Part shown: positions 1-10,400 of the stretch, in pieces
Layout: each line of letters opens with the position of its first letter
Numbering within the stretch: the stretch's first letter is position 1
NCBI RefSeq assembly: GCF_017742245.1
Contig: NZ_JAGHKO010000014.1
Coordinates: forward strand, 1 to 64,000
Source: Niastella soli
Lineage (GTDB): Bacteria; Bacteroidota; Bacteroidia; Chitinophagales; Chitinophagaceae
Length of the DNA: 64,000 nt
Reading direction: 5' to 3'
The notes under the pieces: model-generated
The model's database searches: none
What the model was told of the DNA's origin: nothing
The model's input: the letters and a program-made list of their open reading frames with translations, nothing else
Position numbers and translations under genes: made by a program

Positions 1-110
1 TCTGCCTTCTGCCTTCTGCCTTCTGCCTTCTGCCTTCTGCCGTCTGCCGTCTGCCGTCTGCCTTCTGCCTTCTGCCTTCTGCCGTCTGCCGTCTGCCGTC
101 TGCCGTCTGC
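1..110. repeat. Tandem heptamer array (TCTGCCT/TCTGCCG)
   Basis: Fifteen uninterrupted 7-bp units of TCTGCCT or TCTGCCG fill positions 1-105, and a partial sixteenth follows. Variants come in blocks (five T-type, three G-type, three T-type, four G-type), as expected from unit duplication by slippage or unequal exchange. The array continues off the left edge and stops exactly at the stop codon (TTA on the plus strand, 111-113) of the minus-strand susC gene, so it occupies that gene's 3' untranslated region. The same purine-rich unit (GCAGAAG/GCAGACG on the other strand) recurs near 50064 and 42245. Confidence 0.95.
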
Positions 111-3100
111 TTAAAATGTAGCCCTCACCCCAAAATTGTAAGCCTTTATATTAGGATAAAAACCTCCCCTGGTAATTGTATTGGAGCTCGTCCCTGCATC
201 ATTCAACTCAGGGTCCCAATACTTCCAGGTTGAAGTAGTAAACAGATTGGTACCATTGAAAAACACCCGCAGGTTTTTGATCCGGTTCTTGCGCACTATA
301 CTGGCAGGCAGAGTATACCCCAGTTCAGCGCTCTTTAGCCTGATGAAATCAGCCGGGTGCAACCACCAGTCACTCACCAGGTAGTTGGAGTTGGGGTCAA
401 GGTTACTGTTCAGGCGTGGATAGAACGCATGAGGATTGGGGTTCTCTTCTGTCCAGCGGTCTTTTACGATCGCATACAGGTTGGAACTGTTAGCGCCATT
501 GTTAAAAGGAAGGGTGCCATCACCAGCGCCATACAACAACCACACTTTCCCGGTTCCCTGTATAAAGGCGCCGATATCGAACCCTTTATAACCAAAAGCG
601 ATATTCATCCCATACATCATTTTAGGCGTACCATTGGCATCCACGCGCGAGATATCATAGTTATTGATAACGCCATCTCCATTCTTGTCTAAGTATTTGA
701 TATCACCCACCTTTACGTTCCCGGTTTGTTTGGCCCATTTATCAATCTCCTCCTGACTTTCGAACAAACCAACGGCAGTATACAATTCTTTGGCGTCCAC
801 TTCATGTCCTTTCCATTCCATCCAGGGATATGGTTGCGGCGCTACGCCATCCTGCAGGTTTTTATTTTTATTATAAGTGAAGGTACCGGTGAATGTAAGC
901 CAGGTTGTTTTGGCAAATGTTCTGTTATATGAAAGTGTTAGATCTACGCCCCTGTTCAGCACAATGCCAATATTCCGCACGGGCGTTACGCTACCGAAAC
1001 CAGAGATCCCGGGAATGGTTGCATCGGAACGCAGGATCCCTTCTCTTCTTTCCCGGAACAATTCGGCGATCAACTTCAGGTCATTATGGAGGAAGTTCAT
1101 TTCAATACCCAGGTTATGGCGGTATGAAGTTTCCCAGGTGGCATCGGTGGCTATTTGCGTTTGCGAATAACCGCTATAGTAAGTAGAGAGGGAGGTTGGC
1201 GTGCCGAATTGATACGCGTTGGTTGATTTGGTCAACATATCCAGGTACAAAAAGCGGCTGCCATTATAGCCACCATTACCAGTGAGACCATAGCTATAGC
1301 GTAGTTTGAAATAAGGCAATACATCGGCAAGCGGTTGAAAGAATTTTTCCCCCGATACGATCCAGCCTACTCCAAAGGAAGGAAAGAAACCATAACGCCT
1401 GGAGGGCGCAAAGTTTTCAGAACCGGTGTAACCAAAGTTGCCTTCTACAAAATACCGGCTGCTAAACCCATAGGTGGCACGGCCTGTTAAACCACGATTG
1501 CGGAACGGAATGGCGCTGGTAAAAGTAGTAGCATTGGCATCGGCGTACTCCGATTGATTGAACAGCAATAATGCGCCCACCTCGTGTTTTCCGCCAAAAC
1601 TGGCCGAATAATTCAATGATGCTTCGGAATACATGCGATGATTAGCGGCTCGGGCAGAGGAATAGGAAAGCAGATCGGTAGCCGTATTGATAGCCCGGGT
1701 AAGCAGATTACCAGCTGAATCGCGTCCTTCTGCATATACCATAGAGGCAGCGCGTGCGGTGGCAACGGTAGCGCTTGTATATATGTCATAAGAGAACATT
1801 CCGGAAATCGATAATCCTTTTAATAACATCCCCAGGTCTTGCTTTATGCGAATATTAGGACGGATACTCGAAGAGTCATCATAACCGGAGCCAAAGCCAA
1901 AGGCAAAACGGGCGGGACTGCTAACGCCATTGGGTGTGCCTGGCCAGGAGCCGTTTGAATACCGCGCCGGAATAATATGCGGAGGCACGCGTAAGGAATA
2001 TTCAAACAGGTTGTTCGACACATTCGCTACAGCCGCATCATACGGCCCGTTCCGTCTTTCAATGATCGCTGAAACCCCCAGATCGAGTTTAGTGGTACCG
2101 GTTACATTTACGCCAATGTTGGCGGTAAAATTATACCGGTGATAATAAGACTTCGTATCGTAGTTATCGTCTTTATAGGGTTTTATCATCCCGGTTTCAT
2201 TATAATAACCGCCTGAGATATAATAGGTGGCCCTTTCTGCACCACCGCTTACATTAAAGTTGGCGCGTTGGGTTAAGCCATGATCACGGAACAATTCTTT
2301 CTGCCAGTTTGTATTAGGATACAGATCAGGATCAACGCCACTCCGGTGCAATTCAATTCTCTCATCTGTATAGAACGGATCACGGCCACGGGTTGTCAAT
2401 GCTTCATTATACAGTCCCATCCAGGATGGCGCATCGAGCATTTCAGGCAACTGAACAAATTGTGTTATACCTGAGTTCATTTCTACATTGATGGAAGGTT
2501 TACCGGCCACGCCGCGTTTGGTATTGATAAGGATAACACCATTAGCGCCGCGGGTACCATATACGGCGGTGGAGGTGGCGTCTTTCAATACAGTCAGGCT
2601 CTGAATATCTTCGGGGTCCACATCATTAAAATTCCTGTCTGGCACCCCGTCTATGATGATCAGGGGAGTTCGGGTACTGGTGCCAAAAGTGGAAACACCA
2701 CGTACCAGTACACTGGCATTATCTGCCCCGGGCCCACCGCCGCGGGAGGTTGTAATTATCCCGGAAATACGTCCGGCCAGCATACCGGCAATATCCCTGG
2801 CAGGTAGTTTCAGGTCTTCGGGATTCACCGTTGCCTGTGCCCCTACTACGCTTACCTTTTTTTGCTGGCCGTAACCGATCACGGTCACCTCATCCATACT
2901 CCCGGTAATAGGCGTTAATTTAACATTCAGGTCTACGCGGTTTTTTACCGGTTGTTTATCCATGCGATAGCCGGTATAAGAAAACTCAAGGGAATCGGCG
3001 GGGTTTACATTTATGGAATAGAGACCATCCTTATTGGTGGTAGTTGCTATAGCGGTGCGGGTAATTCTAATGGTTGCGCCCGTTAAAGGCTTATCCAGCT

Positions 3101-3233
3101 CATCGGTAATTTTACCGGTAACAGTTAACAGGCGGTCCTGGCCAATGGCCGTTGAGGCCAGGAATGCAAGCGCGGTAAGTGGTAACAGCATACACCACCT
3201 GACCATACGCAATGGCGATTTTTTCAGGGTCAT
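111..3233 (-). CDS. SusC/RagA-family TonB-linked outer membrane receptor
   Basis: Outer-membrane importer that, with a SusD lipoprotein, takes up oligosaccharides or other oligomers using TonB energy. The 1040-residue protein has a signal peptide (about 1-32, ending near AIGQD), a carboxypeptidase-regulatory-like beta-sandwich (about 38-110, [18 protein letters not shown]), the TonB-box region EVTVIGYG (about 115-122), a plug domain with RGVSTFG and the conserved [16 protein letters not shown] segment, and a long beta-barrel ending in aromatic-rich NFGVRATF. The length is typical for the family. No SusD follows within the window because transcription runs off the left edge. Upstream, two direct copies of ATTCCAAAA (3405 and 3429, 24 bp apart) are candidate regulator sites, seen by eye only. 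The substrate cannot be deduced. Confidence 0.93.
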   Translation of the reverse strand: MTLKKSPLRMVRWCMLLPLTALAFLASTAIGQDRLLTVTGKITDELDKPLTGATIRITRTAIATTTNKDGLYSINVNPADSLEFSYTGYRMDKQPVKNRVDLNVKLTPITGSMDEVTVIGYGQQKKVSVVGAQATVNPEDLKLPARDIAGMLAGRISGIITTSRGGGPGADNASVLVRGVSTFGTSTRTPLIIIDGVPDRNFNDVDPEDIQSLTVLKDATSTAVYGTRGANGVILINTKRGVAGKPSINVEMNSGITQFVQLPEMLDAPSWMGLYNEALTTRGRDPFYTDERIELHRSGVDPDLYPNTNWQKELFRDHGLTQRANFNVSGGAERATYYISGGYYNETGMIKPYKDDNYDTKSYYHRYNFTANIGVNVTGTTKLDLGVSAIIERRNGPYDAAVANVSNNLFEYSLRVPPHIIPARYSNGSWPGTPNGVSSPARFAFGFGSGYDDSSSIRPNIRIKQDLGMLLKGLSISGMFSYDIYTSATVATARAASMVYAEGRDSAGNLLTRAINTATDLLSYSSARAANHRMYSEASLNYSASFGGKHEVGALLLFNQSEYADANATTFTSAIPFRNRGLTGRATYGFSSRYFVEGNFGYTGSENFAPSRRYGFFPSFGVGWIVSGEKFFQPLADVLPYFKLRYSYGLTGNGGYNGSRFLYLDMLTKSTNAYQFGTPTSLSTYYSGYSQTQIATDATWETSYRHNLGIEMNFLHNDLKLIAELFRERREGILRSDATIPGISGFGSVTPVRNIGIVLNRGVDLTLSYNRTFAKTTWLTFTGTFTYNKNKNLQDGVAPQPYPWMEWKGHEVDAKELYTAVGLFESQEEIDKWAKQTGNVKVGDIKYLDKNGDGVINNYDISRVDANGTPKMMYGMNIAFGYKGFDIGAFIQGTGKVWLLYGAGDGTLPFNNGANSSNLYAIVKDRWTEENPNPHAFYPRLNSNLDPNSNYLVSDWWLHPADFIRLKSAELGYTLPASIVRKNRIKNLRVFFNGTNLFTTSTWKYWDPELNDAGTSSNTITRGGFYPNIKAYNFGVRATF

Positions 3234-3633
3234 AAGCGTTAGTTTTTAAAGCAGGCTTTTAGCTAAAACTTGGGTAAAATGAATGGGGACAGCATATAGG
3301 GGCTGAGTGGGTCATCCCAGTAAGCAGGTTGTTTCATGACAAGCGGTTTTGGCGTTAGTTTTGTTATTATGTTCTACATAACAAAAATGAAAGAAATATC
3401 CGAAATTCCAAAATATTTGTGTGTTATCATTCCAAAATGAGGCCTAAAGCATTCATTTTAAGGAGAAATGGCGCTCAAAATCAATTAGCGGGGAGCTATT
3501 ATGTAGGTCTTATTATTTTCCTATGCTACGGTTAGCGGTTATGGTTTCAGCAGTCAGCGTTCATCACTCAAAGACCTTAATTCCTACCTGTTGGGTACAC
3601 ATTGGCACCTCGGCGCCCGAGGACCCAAAGTAT

Positions 3634-3688
3634 AGGATCAGCGAAGGAACAGTGAAGGATCAGTATAGGCAAAGAGAAGGAATCAAAA
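3634..3688. repeat. 11-bp tandem repeat (AGGAnCAGTGA-like)
   Basis: AGG trinucleotides begin at 3634, 3645, 3656, 3667 and 3678, exactly 11 bp apart. The units are AGGATCAGCGA, AGGAACAGTGA, AGGATCAGTAT, AGGCAAAGAGA and AGGAATCAAAA. Units 1-3 are clearly related; units 4-5 are degenerate. Eleven bp is close to one DNA helical turn, so each unit would face the same side of the helix. The tract passes into the 22-bp CGTCCCA tract with nearly the same phase. Confidence 0.75.
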
Positions 3689-3691
3689 AGC

Positions 3692-3826
3692 CATCCCCCG
3701 TTTTCGACCATTCGTCCCACCATTTGCCGCGAACCGTCCCAGCTAAATTGAAATTTCAGTGGAGAAATTACCAAACGTCCCACCGTTTTTCGAAGACCGT
3801 CCCAGCGGTTTCCGAAGGCCGTCCCA
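3692..3826. repeat. 22-bp periodic CGTCCCA repeat tract
   Basis: CGTCCCA occurs at 3713, 3735, 3776, 3798 and 3820, with a weaker CATCCCC at 3692. Spacings are 21, 22, 41, 22 and 22 bp, so one degenerate unit appears to lie near 3757. Read on the minus strand, the unit is TGGGACG followed by a loosely conserved TTCG/AAA-rich 15 bp. The tract ends 30 bp before the TAACTTTG box at 3856. It could be a protein-binding array or decayed tandem DNA; sequence alone does not decide. Confidence 0.75.
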
Positions 3827-3920
3827 TGATGAAGTTAATGACTAAAAGTAAAGAGTAACTTTGTATGGCATTCGTTAACGGCAGTTCTTTGACTTTTGGG
3901 GTGAGTTATATGCGACAAAA

Positions 3921-3961
3921 GAAAACAGGCACTATCATTTCCAATGAAACAATAGTGCCTG
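3921..3961 (-). terminator. Rho-independent terminator of the 184-aa lipoprotein gene
   Basis: The perfect 10-bp stem CAGGCACTAT/ATAGTGCCTG (3926-3935 with 3952-3961) has an additional inner TTTC/GAAA pairing. On the minus strand it is followed by TTTTCTTTTG. It lies 32 bp past the stop codon of the 3993-4547 gene. Confidence 0.85.
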
Positions 3962-3992
3962 AAATAAATTATCTCCAGTGTTCGGCTAAGCC

Positions 3993-4547
3993 TTACAGAC
4001 CGGCAACAATATCAAACTTGATGGTAGCTTTACCTTTCAGTTCAGTAGTTGTAGTACGACGAACGGAAGCAGAAAGTTTGTACGTAAATGAAGTTGAATT
4101 AAAATACTCTTTCAGGTCAACATCTTTTACCGGAATGTCGAAAGAAGCAACATTTGCGTCTGCAATGCTGGTAGTTCCGGCAATAACTGTATAGTCAGGC
4201 TTTGCGCTGGAAGCTAAGCTAACTTCACAAGCTGAAAAAGAACCGATGTGATCAGTTGCAGTTGCGTTTGAGAATGCCAGGCTGATACTTTTGATTTTTG
4301 CTGATTTAATGTTTGCACTACCCAGGCTCGAGTTCTGAAATTTAATAACCGAGTCGAGATTAAGTCCAACAGGCAGAGAAACTACAGCTTGTGCACCTTG
4401 TTGTTGAGGAGCAATGTAGAAATCTGCAGTTACTGTTTGAGTAGGCACATTAATAGAGATAGCATCTTTAACCTTATCGCAAGAATGTAAAAGGGTACTC
4501 AGGGCTAATACGGCAACTAAACCAAGTGTTCTGTACAAAATTTTCAT
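3993..4547 (-). CDS. Putative secreted lipoprotein, 184 aa, unknown function
   Basis: I do not recognise a named family. The N-terminus is a lipoprotein signal: hydrophobic GLVAVLALSTLLHSC with lipobox cysteine at about residue 23, so the mature protein is probably membrane-anchored. The rest (VTADFYIAPQQQGAQAVV, then alternating hydrophobic strands) looks like a small all-beta domain and ends at IKFDIVAGL. It stands alone, with its own promoter-like box upstream and a terminator downstream. The neighbouring minus-strand gene is also a small lipoprotein, but the two share no obvious similarity. Confidence 0.75.
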   Translation of the reverse strand: MKILYRTLGLVAVLALSTLLHSCDKVKDAISINVPTQTVTADFYIAPQQQGAQAVVSLPVGLNLDSVIKFQNSSLGSANIKSAKIKSISLAFSNATATDHIGSFSACEVSLASSAKPDYTVIAGTTSIADANVASFDIPVKDVDLKEYFNSTSFTYKLSASVRRTTTTELKGKATIKFDIVAGL

Positions 4548-4584
4548 GATACTGATTTGGGTTAAATGTGGTTTTAAAAACGCA

Positions 4585-4592
4585 CAAATATA
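4585..4592 (-). promoter_or_regulatory. Bacteroidota-type -7 box TATATTTG
   Basis: On the minus strand TATATTTG matches the Bacteroidota consensus TAnnTTTG and lies 38 bp upstream of the start codon of the 184-aa lipoprotein gene. A TTG lies further upstream, but its spacing is longer than the usual 19-21 bp, so only the -7 element is supported. Confidence 0.5.
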
Positions 4593-4752
4593 ACATTTTC
4601 GTATACATGTTATATACCCAATGGTGCGAACACCGTGTTTTTGTATGCAAATAGCCTGTATTGTTAGTAAAACACCAGGGAAGAATTAAATTTTAATAAA
4701 AACACCGCATTCACTTGCACATTTCATTTTTTTTACACGACAATACTTCTTC

Positions 4753-4793
4753 AAAAAAAACAAATGCTGCCGCAAACATTTGTCGGCGGCAGC
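4753..4793 (-). terminator. Rho-independent terminator of the 230-aa lipoprotein gene
   Basis: The stem GCTGCCGC/GCGGCAGC (4766-4773 with 4786-4793) is followed on the minus strand by ATTTG and eight T residues (4753-4760). It lies 20 bp after the stop of the 4814-5506 gene. Confidence 0.88.
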
Positions 4794-4813
4794 TAATTGT
4801 GTATGTCTGGCCC

Positions 4814-5506
4814 TTAGTCTACTTTCTTGGTCAAAGGCAATTTCACATACTGCACCAGTACTGAATCACCTTCATTCAGCAGTGATTGCAGATCGGGATT
4901 TATGATATTGATAGCCGGAACTTCAGTGGCAGTAATAGCGCAATCTTTAGTAACAACCGCGTAGGTTAACAGGGGTGCATAATAATTAGCGCCACTCATG
5001 ATCAATGGGTATGTTTTGCGATAAGTTGCACAGTTTGCATCAGGACAATCAGAAAATGCTGAATATTGAGGAACATGGCCCAATAAAGCGCCACATGAAG
5101 TAGCATATACCGGGAAAGGAGTTGACGTATATTCAGTAACTAGCTGTACAGAATCTTTAGTACCGGTGATCTCCATATTAACGCCATTCACATTTACCCG
5201 GTTATTGTTCAAAAATTTCAGCGCCTGAGTTGATGAAGCCACTGGTACGGTGCTCATACCAACAAAGAAATTAGCCTTTGCCTCTGTAGTAACATTTCTG
5301 TTAATGAAATCCTGGATCAAAGCAGGATCAGTTACAGCGCCATTCTTGGTGCGAATAGACAACTCTTTCACTTCCATTGTAGAACCAGGATAATAAGTTG
5401 ACAGAACGGTATCATCAGGAGTTGGGGTTTGCGTGTCTTTAGAACAAGAATACAAAACAATACCAGTTGTTACTACTAATACAGGAATCAGGATTTTGAA
5501 TTTCAT
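4814..5506 (-). CDS. Putative lipoprotein, 230 aa, unknown function
   Basis: The open frame extends upstream to 5596, but the start at 5506 (MKFKILIPVLVV) gives a clean lipoprotein signal with lipobox IVLYSC at about residue 20. The earlier Met would bury the signal about 30 residues in, so 5506 is preferred. After a Pro/Thr-rich linker (DTQTPTPDDT) comes a domain with four cysteines, two of them in a DCPDANCATYR segment that could be disulphide-bonded outside the cytoplasm. No family is recognised. A strong terminator follows. Confidence 0.75.
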   Translation of the reverse strand: MKFKILIPVLVVTTGIVLYSCSKDTQTPTPDDTVLSTYYPGSTMEVKELSIRTKNGAVTDPALIQDFINRNVTTEAKANFFVGMSTVPVASSTQALKFLNNNRVNVNGVNMEITGTKDSVQLVTEYTSTPFPVYATSCGALLGHVPQYSAFSDCPDANCATYRKTYPLIMSGANYYAPLLTYAVVTKDCAITATEVPAINIINPDLQSLLNEGDSVLVQYVKLPLTKKVD

Positions 5507-6035
5507 CGCGTTTGTTATTATAGTTTTTATAGAATACAATGATTTACCGTTTGGAGCGCATACGCTGGCCATTACAGGCGCAAAATAGGCGTCCATTCAT
5601 TTTTCCTCCGGGCTAAAGCTTCGCTAATAATTCATTATTAAAGGATCTTTTCCTTCAATTTCAGGCAAGTAGAGGCAAACAACTGATTATAGTTGTAAAA
5701 ATGGGCAACTCATCGTTCCTGCAATGGAAATGACAAGCGTTTGGCAGATGTTACTAAAGTTTTCGTGGCAAGTAAATTTCTGGTGGCAATCTGGATGCAA
5801 TTTTCTGCAATCGGTGGGAAATGATTATCAGGGATGGCAGCAAGTATTTATAATTGTCAAAATTACACTAATCAGTTCGATTAAACAATAGTTGAGTGGA
5901 AATATTTTATAATAAGAGGCAATTCTATTATTCAAAAAGCATGCTATAATAATACAGGCAGAATGTAATCGGTTTAAAAAAAATAATTACCAATGCATGC
6001 AACCTTTTTGTTAACTATATTATAATAAAAGAAAA
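5507..6035. other. Intergenic region upstream of the 230-aa lipoprotein
   Basis: AT-rich, with no gene seen. A partial copy of the LacI-type box found near 50282 and 50676 occurs at 5964 (TGTAATCGGTT), but the right half-site is broken (TAAA instead of ACA), so it is not called an operator. No repeat of the heptamer or hairpin families was seen here. Confidence 0.4.
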
Positions 6036-6057
6036 CTCCCGTATTGAAATACAGGAG
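6036..6057 (-). terminator. Rho-independent terminator after the frameshifted gene
   Basis: On the minus strand the 9-bp stem CTCCTGTAT/ATACGGGAG, with one G-T pair and a TTCA loop, is followed by TTTTCTTTTATT. It sits 17 bp after the stop of the extended (second-frame) reading of the gene upstream but about 125 bp after the in-frame stop, which supports the longer ancestral gene. Confidence 0.75.
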
Positions 6058-6073
6058 GTAGAGATAATCATTT

Positions 6074-6546
6074 TTACCAGGAATAGACATTCACAGTGGA
6101 ACGATTATCGCTGTACGAAATAAAATGCAACTTATCCATAGTGCCATCAGGTTCAGCAACCTGATATTTATAAAACTGATTTATTGTTGAGTTTTTATAC
6201 TTACATTAAAGAATGGGTCTGTAAAATCGGTTTCGGTTGCATTGAACAACAATGCCCCATACTTATTTTCAGGAGTTACAAAGTATACAACAACACCAGA
6301 CACTACATTAGTAGTAGCGAATTTCTGATTGCAGTTGGCCGCTTTGGCAGCTGCTGCCAGTTTTGATGAGGTGGTAAGATTTAAAAAAGCACCTCCCTGC
6401 CCGGTTTTAGGTATTGAGAACAACGTACCGCGTTTTGTCCGGCCGCTTACATCAAATAAATCAAATGGCAGCGGATTGGCAGCCAACACCAGCAACAGGC
6501 AAATGGGTAATAAGCCGGTTTTCTTTCGTAATAAATTAACTTCCAT
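6074..6546 (-). pseudogene. Small secreted protein with probable 1-nt frameshift
   Basis: The first frame (6181-6546, 121 aa) starts MEVNLLRKK with a signal-like hydrophobic stretch (LPICLLLVLAANPLPF) and stops at IKTQQ. A second frame continues without a break from the same point: KNSTINQFYKYQVAEPDG, then MDKLHFISYSDNRSTVNVYSW and a stop at 6074-6076, only 17 bp before a terminator. The switch falls in a run of five A (plus-strand T run, 6192-6196). One additional A would join the frames into a protein of about 157 residues. Possibilities are a real mutation, a sequencing error in a homopolymer, or slippage. Family unknown. Confidence 0.65.
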
Positions 6547-6995
6547 GGGTTTACTGTTTTGAAATTAAGCACGGCTCATCTGCTTGCCACAGTTTGATAA
6601 TTGCAATGCATTGCCCGGTCCGAGGTATCGGGAGAAAGTCACTAATGATCGGGATTGATAATAATGTAAGAAATGACTCTGTGTAAGAAAGCGGGTGCAC
6701 ATTCATATAGCAATCGTTATGGTTAATCGAAGACGCAGTTAGCGTACCGTATTGGTTTAAATAGTGCTGAGGGGCATTTTTCATATGGCATTTCCCCTGA
6801 TAGCGATTACCACAAACCTATTATCTACCAGTGGTTTGCAGGTCAGGATTTTGGTTTTTATGGTTCAATTTTTGTTCAAATGCTTCTGTTTTTTTGTTTT
6901 TCCCAGATAAAAAGTCAGATTTACAATTATGAGCGGTTACATTTGACGTAGGACCGTTGAATCGATTGCTAATTGCACCACCTACTTGCAACACC
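6547..6995. other. 449-bp intergenic region, no supported feature
   Basis: This lies between the start of the minus-strand secreted protein and the HTCS remnant. A 77-codon minus-strand frame (6551-6784) has no signal, family or plausible start context and is not called. A half-site-like CGGTTACA occurs near 6934, without its partner. I see no repeat or hairpin of note. Confidence 0.4.
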
Positions 6996-7383
6996 ATGAA
7001 ATTGCCATTGAAATTTTTCAGGAACTTATTCCTGTTCCTGTTTATTCCCCTAACTGCCACTACGCAACCGCGATGCAGCATGGTACCATGATCCGGAATT
7101 CGAAATAGAGACCATGGCCACGTCGGTAAACATGAGCCGGTCGGCATTTTATAAGAAGTTCAAGAGCCTTACCAACATGGCGCCGCTGGAGTTTGTAAAT
7201 GAAAGGCGGTTAAAAATGGCCAGACAATTGTTCGATGGCGACGAAATGAATATTTCAACCGTGGCATACACCACAGGTTTTAACAGCGCCAAATATTTCA
7301 GTACCTGTTTTAAAAAATATTACGACTGTTCACCCTCTGATTATGTAAAAAGCAGGAGCCAGCAACAGATCATTGGTAAATAA
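6996..7383 (+). pseudogene. Deletion remnant of an HTCS regulator (signal peptide plus AraC tip)
   Basis: Two pieces of one gene type remain. At 6996 a start codon opens a typical HTCS signal peptide (MKLPLKFFRNLFLFLFIPLT, then ATTQ), which runs into a stop at 7089-7091. Overlapping in the next frame, and open from 7054 without a start, is the last HTCS segment: DPEFEIETMATSVNMSRSAF, then KKFKSLTNMAPLEFV and the second helix-turn-helix YTTGFNSAKYFSTCFKKYY, to a stop at 7383. Everything between (sensor, kinase, receiver; about 1,200 codons in an intact HTCS such as the next gene) is missing. The Met at 7114 lies inside the helix-turn-helix, so a free-standing regulator is unlikely. Confidence 0.75.
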
Positions 7384-7429
7384 ATTTTCCCTACTTTTAA
7401 CCTCTAACGATTACTGAAAGGGGGACCAC

Positions 7430-10400
7430 ATGAGTTATAAAGCCATTGCAATACTTTCTTTATTGCTTACGCTTGCCATACACCTGTTCGCCGATAATTA
7501 TCCGGTCAAATACCTCGGTATTGAACAGGGGCTGTCGAATAACGTTGTCACTACCATTTACCAGGATTACAAAGGTTTTATGTGGTTTGGCACCTACGAC
7601 GGTCTCAACCGTTATGATGGGTACAATTTCCGGATATTCCGGAACATCATTGGCGACAGCACCTCTTTACATAACAATACCATTTATACCATCGAGGGCG
7701 ATGCCGCCAACAACATTTGGGTGGGCGGTCTCAAAGGCGCCTGTGTATTCGATCCCGTGCGATCGAATTTCTCCCGTTTGCAATACAAAAGCTGGAACGA
7801 TGCCACCCTGCATTACGTACAGGATAATATCCATACCATTCAGGCGGCAGCCGGGCTCATGCTTATCGGTTCTCAACAAAACGGGTTACTAGTTTTTGAA
7901 AACAAATCAAAAGCCGGTTGGCAAATACCACTGCAACAACATTCGAATTATGATGTAACCGCTATTGAACCCGATGTTACCCATAACACCGCATGGCTTT
8001 TTATTCAACAGGTAGGACTGTGTCAATACGACCTTGCCAAAAAGCAGATCCATATAATAAACAACACCATCAAACAAAGCAATTGTTTAAAGCTCGACAA
8101 ACAAGGGAACCTATGGCTGGGAAACGAAAATGGATTGTATAAGTACAATCCCATTTCCAATCAATATTCCGGAAACTATCTTACCACGCGAAGCAAGGTG
8201 GTGAACCTGTATTTCGACAAACAGCAGATTGGCTGGATTGGCACAGATGGCAATGGCTTACTGATGCTGCCACGAGGTGCAGCCAAAGCATCCCCTTATA
8301 TTTCCCCTACTGGCAAATTGATGGTAAACAGCAATGCGGTATATGCGATCTATGAAGACGCAGATGACCGCAAATGGATCGGCACCCTGCGCGGCGGCAT
8401 CAATGTGATAGAACCTAAAACAAGTTCTTTTACACACATAACATACAATCCGTCGGGCAACGATAATCCCGTCAATAATTTTATCATGTCGTTTTGCGAA
8501 GATGAAAAGCAAAATGTATGGATCGGTACCGATGGCGCTGGATTGCGTTACTGGGACCGGATGAAAAACGAGTACACCCAATACACCAGTAACAACGGCC
8601 AAAACGCCATCAGTAGTAATTTTATCACCAGCATTGTAAAGGATAATAAAAATGAAGTCTGGGTGTCTACCTGGCTGGGCGCTGTCAATCGCTTTAACCG
8701 GCAAACCGGCACCTTCACCCGTTACGATTGTTACAACCCCATTACGCATGAAAAGGAAAACAACGTATGGTTGTTGTACCAGGACGCACAAAACAGGTTA
8801 TGGGCCTGCGCAACCAATGAAGGCAGTCTGTATTTATTGAACCGGAAACACGATCGTTTTGAATTATTTGATAACACGATCACCAATTTACAATGTTTGG
8901 CCGAAGACCGGCAAGGCGCCTTATGGGGAGGTAATTATGCTACCCTTATCCGCATTGATCGCGACCATAAACAACATGTACGTTATAACATCGGACATAC
9001 CATACGTTGCATCCATGAAGACCGCCATCATAACTTCTGGATCGGCACTCAGGATGGAGGTTTGCTGTTGTTCGATCGTAAAACAGGAAACTACCAACGA
9101 TTTACCACCGCCGATGGATTGCCCGGTAATACCCTGCTGAGATTGTTGGAAGACGATGCCGGCAACTTGTGGTTAAGTACCTATAATGGCTTGTGCCGTT
9201 TTAAGCCGCAAACAAAAAAGGCGCGAAACTTTACCCAGTCAGACGGCCTGCAAAGCAATCAGTTCAGTTTTAATGCCGGCCTGGCATTATCGTCGGGTGA
9301 ATTCCTGTTTGGGGGCATTAAGGGGTTTAATGTTTTTTATCCGGACAGCATACAAGATGCAACCGAACAACCTGCCATCTATTTAACTGGCCTTAAAATA
9401 AACAATACGGTTGCCGAAGGCTGCGATCGCTGTGTAACAGCCAGAACGTTGGACAGGATAGATGAGGTCACCATCCCTTTTGAGCGGGCGGTTTTGTCGC
9501 TCGATTTTCTGGCACTCGAATACGCCGGGGCCGACAAGATCAATTACGCATACTTTTTACAGGGCTGGGATAAAGACTGGAATTATGTAAACCACATCAG
9601 GACCGCAAACTATTCCCGCCTGCAGGAAGGGAAATACCTGTTCAAAGTAAAGATCATGGACCCTGATGGCACCTGGGGGCATGAGACCCAATTGCTGCAG
9701 ATCAATGTACTGCCGCCCTGGTACCGCACCTGGTGGGCATACTTACTTTATGGCGGCTGCTTTGCCGGTGCTATTTACATTTACATTCGCTATACCAGAA
9801 CACAGGAACGGCTACGGTACGAGATCAAGCTGGCGCATATAGAAAATGAGAAGGACAAAGAGCTGATGGAAAAGAAGCTGACCTTTTTTACCAATATTTC
9901 GCATGAATTTAGAACACCCCTGTCCCTGATCATAAATCCGGTAAAAGAAGCACTGCTTCATGAACAACGAAACGATCTGAAGATCGCTTATCGCAATGCC
10001 CGCCGGTTGTTAAGCCTGGTTGATCAGCTGTTGCTTTTCAGAAAAGCTGATAATGGGTCCGACAACTGCCAGATCTCTGCCATCGATCTCATTCAATTAT
10101 GCGATGAAGTATATCAATGTTTTGCCCATCAGGCCCGCACAAAAAACATCAACTACCAGTTTACGTCCACCATTCCATCGCTGACCATTTACGCCGATCA
10201 TGAAAAAATAGAGATCGCCCTGTTTAACCTGCTTTCCAATGCATTTAAGTTCACACCCGATAATGGAACGGTCTTGTTTAGCGTAGCGGAAACAAGTAAT
10301 GAGGTGACCCTGTCTATCGAGGATACTGGTTGTGGCATCGATAATGCCGACAGTGAGCGCATATTTGAAAAGTTTCAACAGGGCCATCATGGCAAACGGC

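Larger units (their letters stand above)
3234..3992. other. 759-bp intergenic region upstream of susC
   Basis: No convincing gene. It holds the direct repeats ATTCCAAAA (3405-3413, 3429-3437), an 11-bp periodic tract (3634-3688), a 22-bp periodic tract (3692-3826), a promoter-like box TAACTTTG on the plus strand (3856-3863) and the terminator of the next minus-strand gene (3926-3961). Short open frames on both strands are interrupted and have no recognisable family. The plus-strand promoter-like box has no real gene downstream, so it may be a relic or serve a non-coding transcript. Confidence 0.5.

Noticed and set aside
1-110. Heptamer arrays as CRISPR repeats
   Set aside because: Units are 7 bp with no spacers, and no cas gene is present.
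111-3233. Missing SusD partner as evidence for an orphan SusC
   Set aside because: The gene's downstream side is at the window edge, so SusD may lie just outside.
3692-3826. 22-bp array as a CRISPR
   Set aside because: The conserved part is only 7 bp, spacing is too short, and the intervening sequence is itself partly repeated.
5964-5977. Third LacI-type operator
   Set aside because: Only the left half-site matches; the right arm is TAAA rather than TTACA.
6551-6784. 77-residue minus-strand ORF
   Set aside because: No recognisable motif, lies in the upstream region of another gene, and composition is unlike neighbours.
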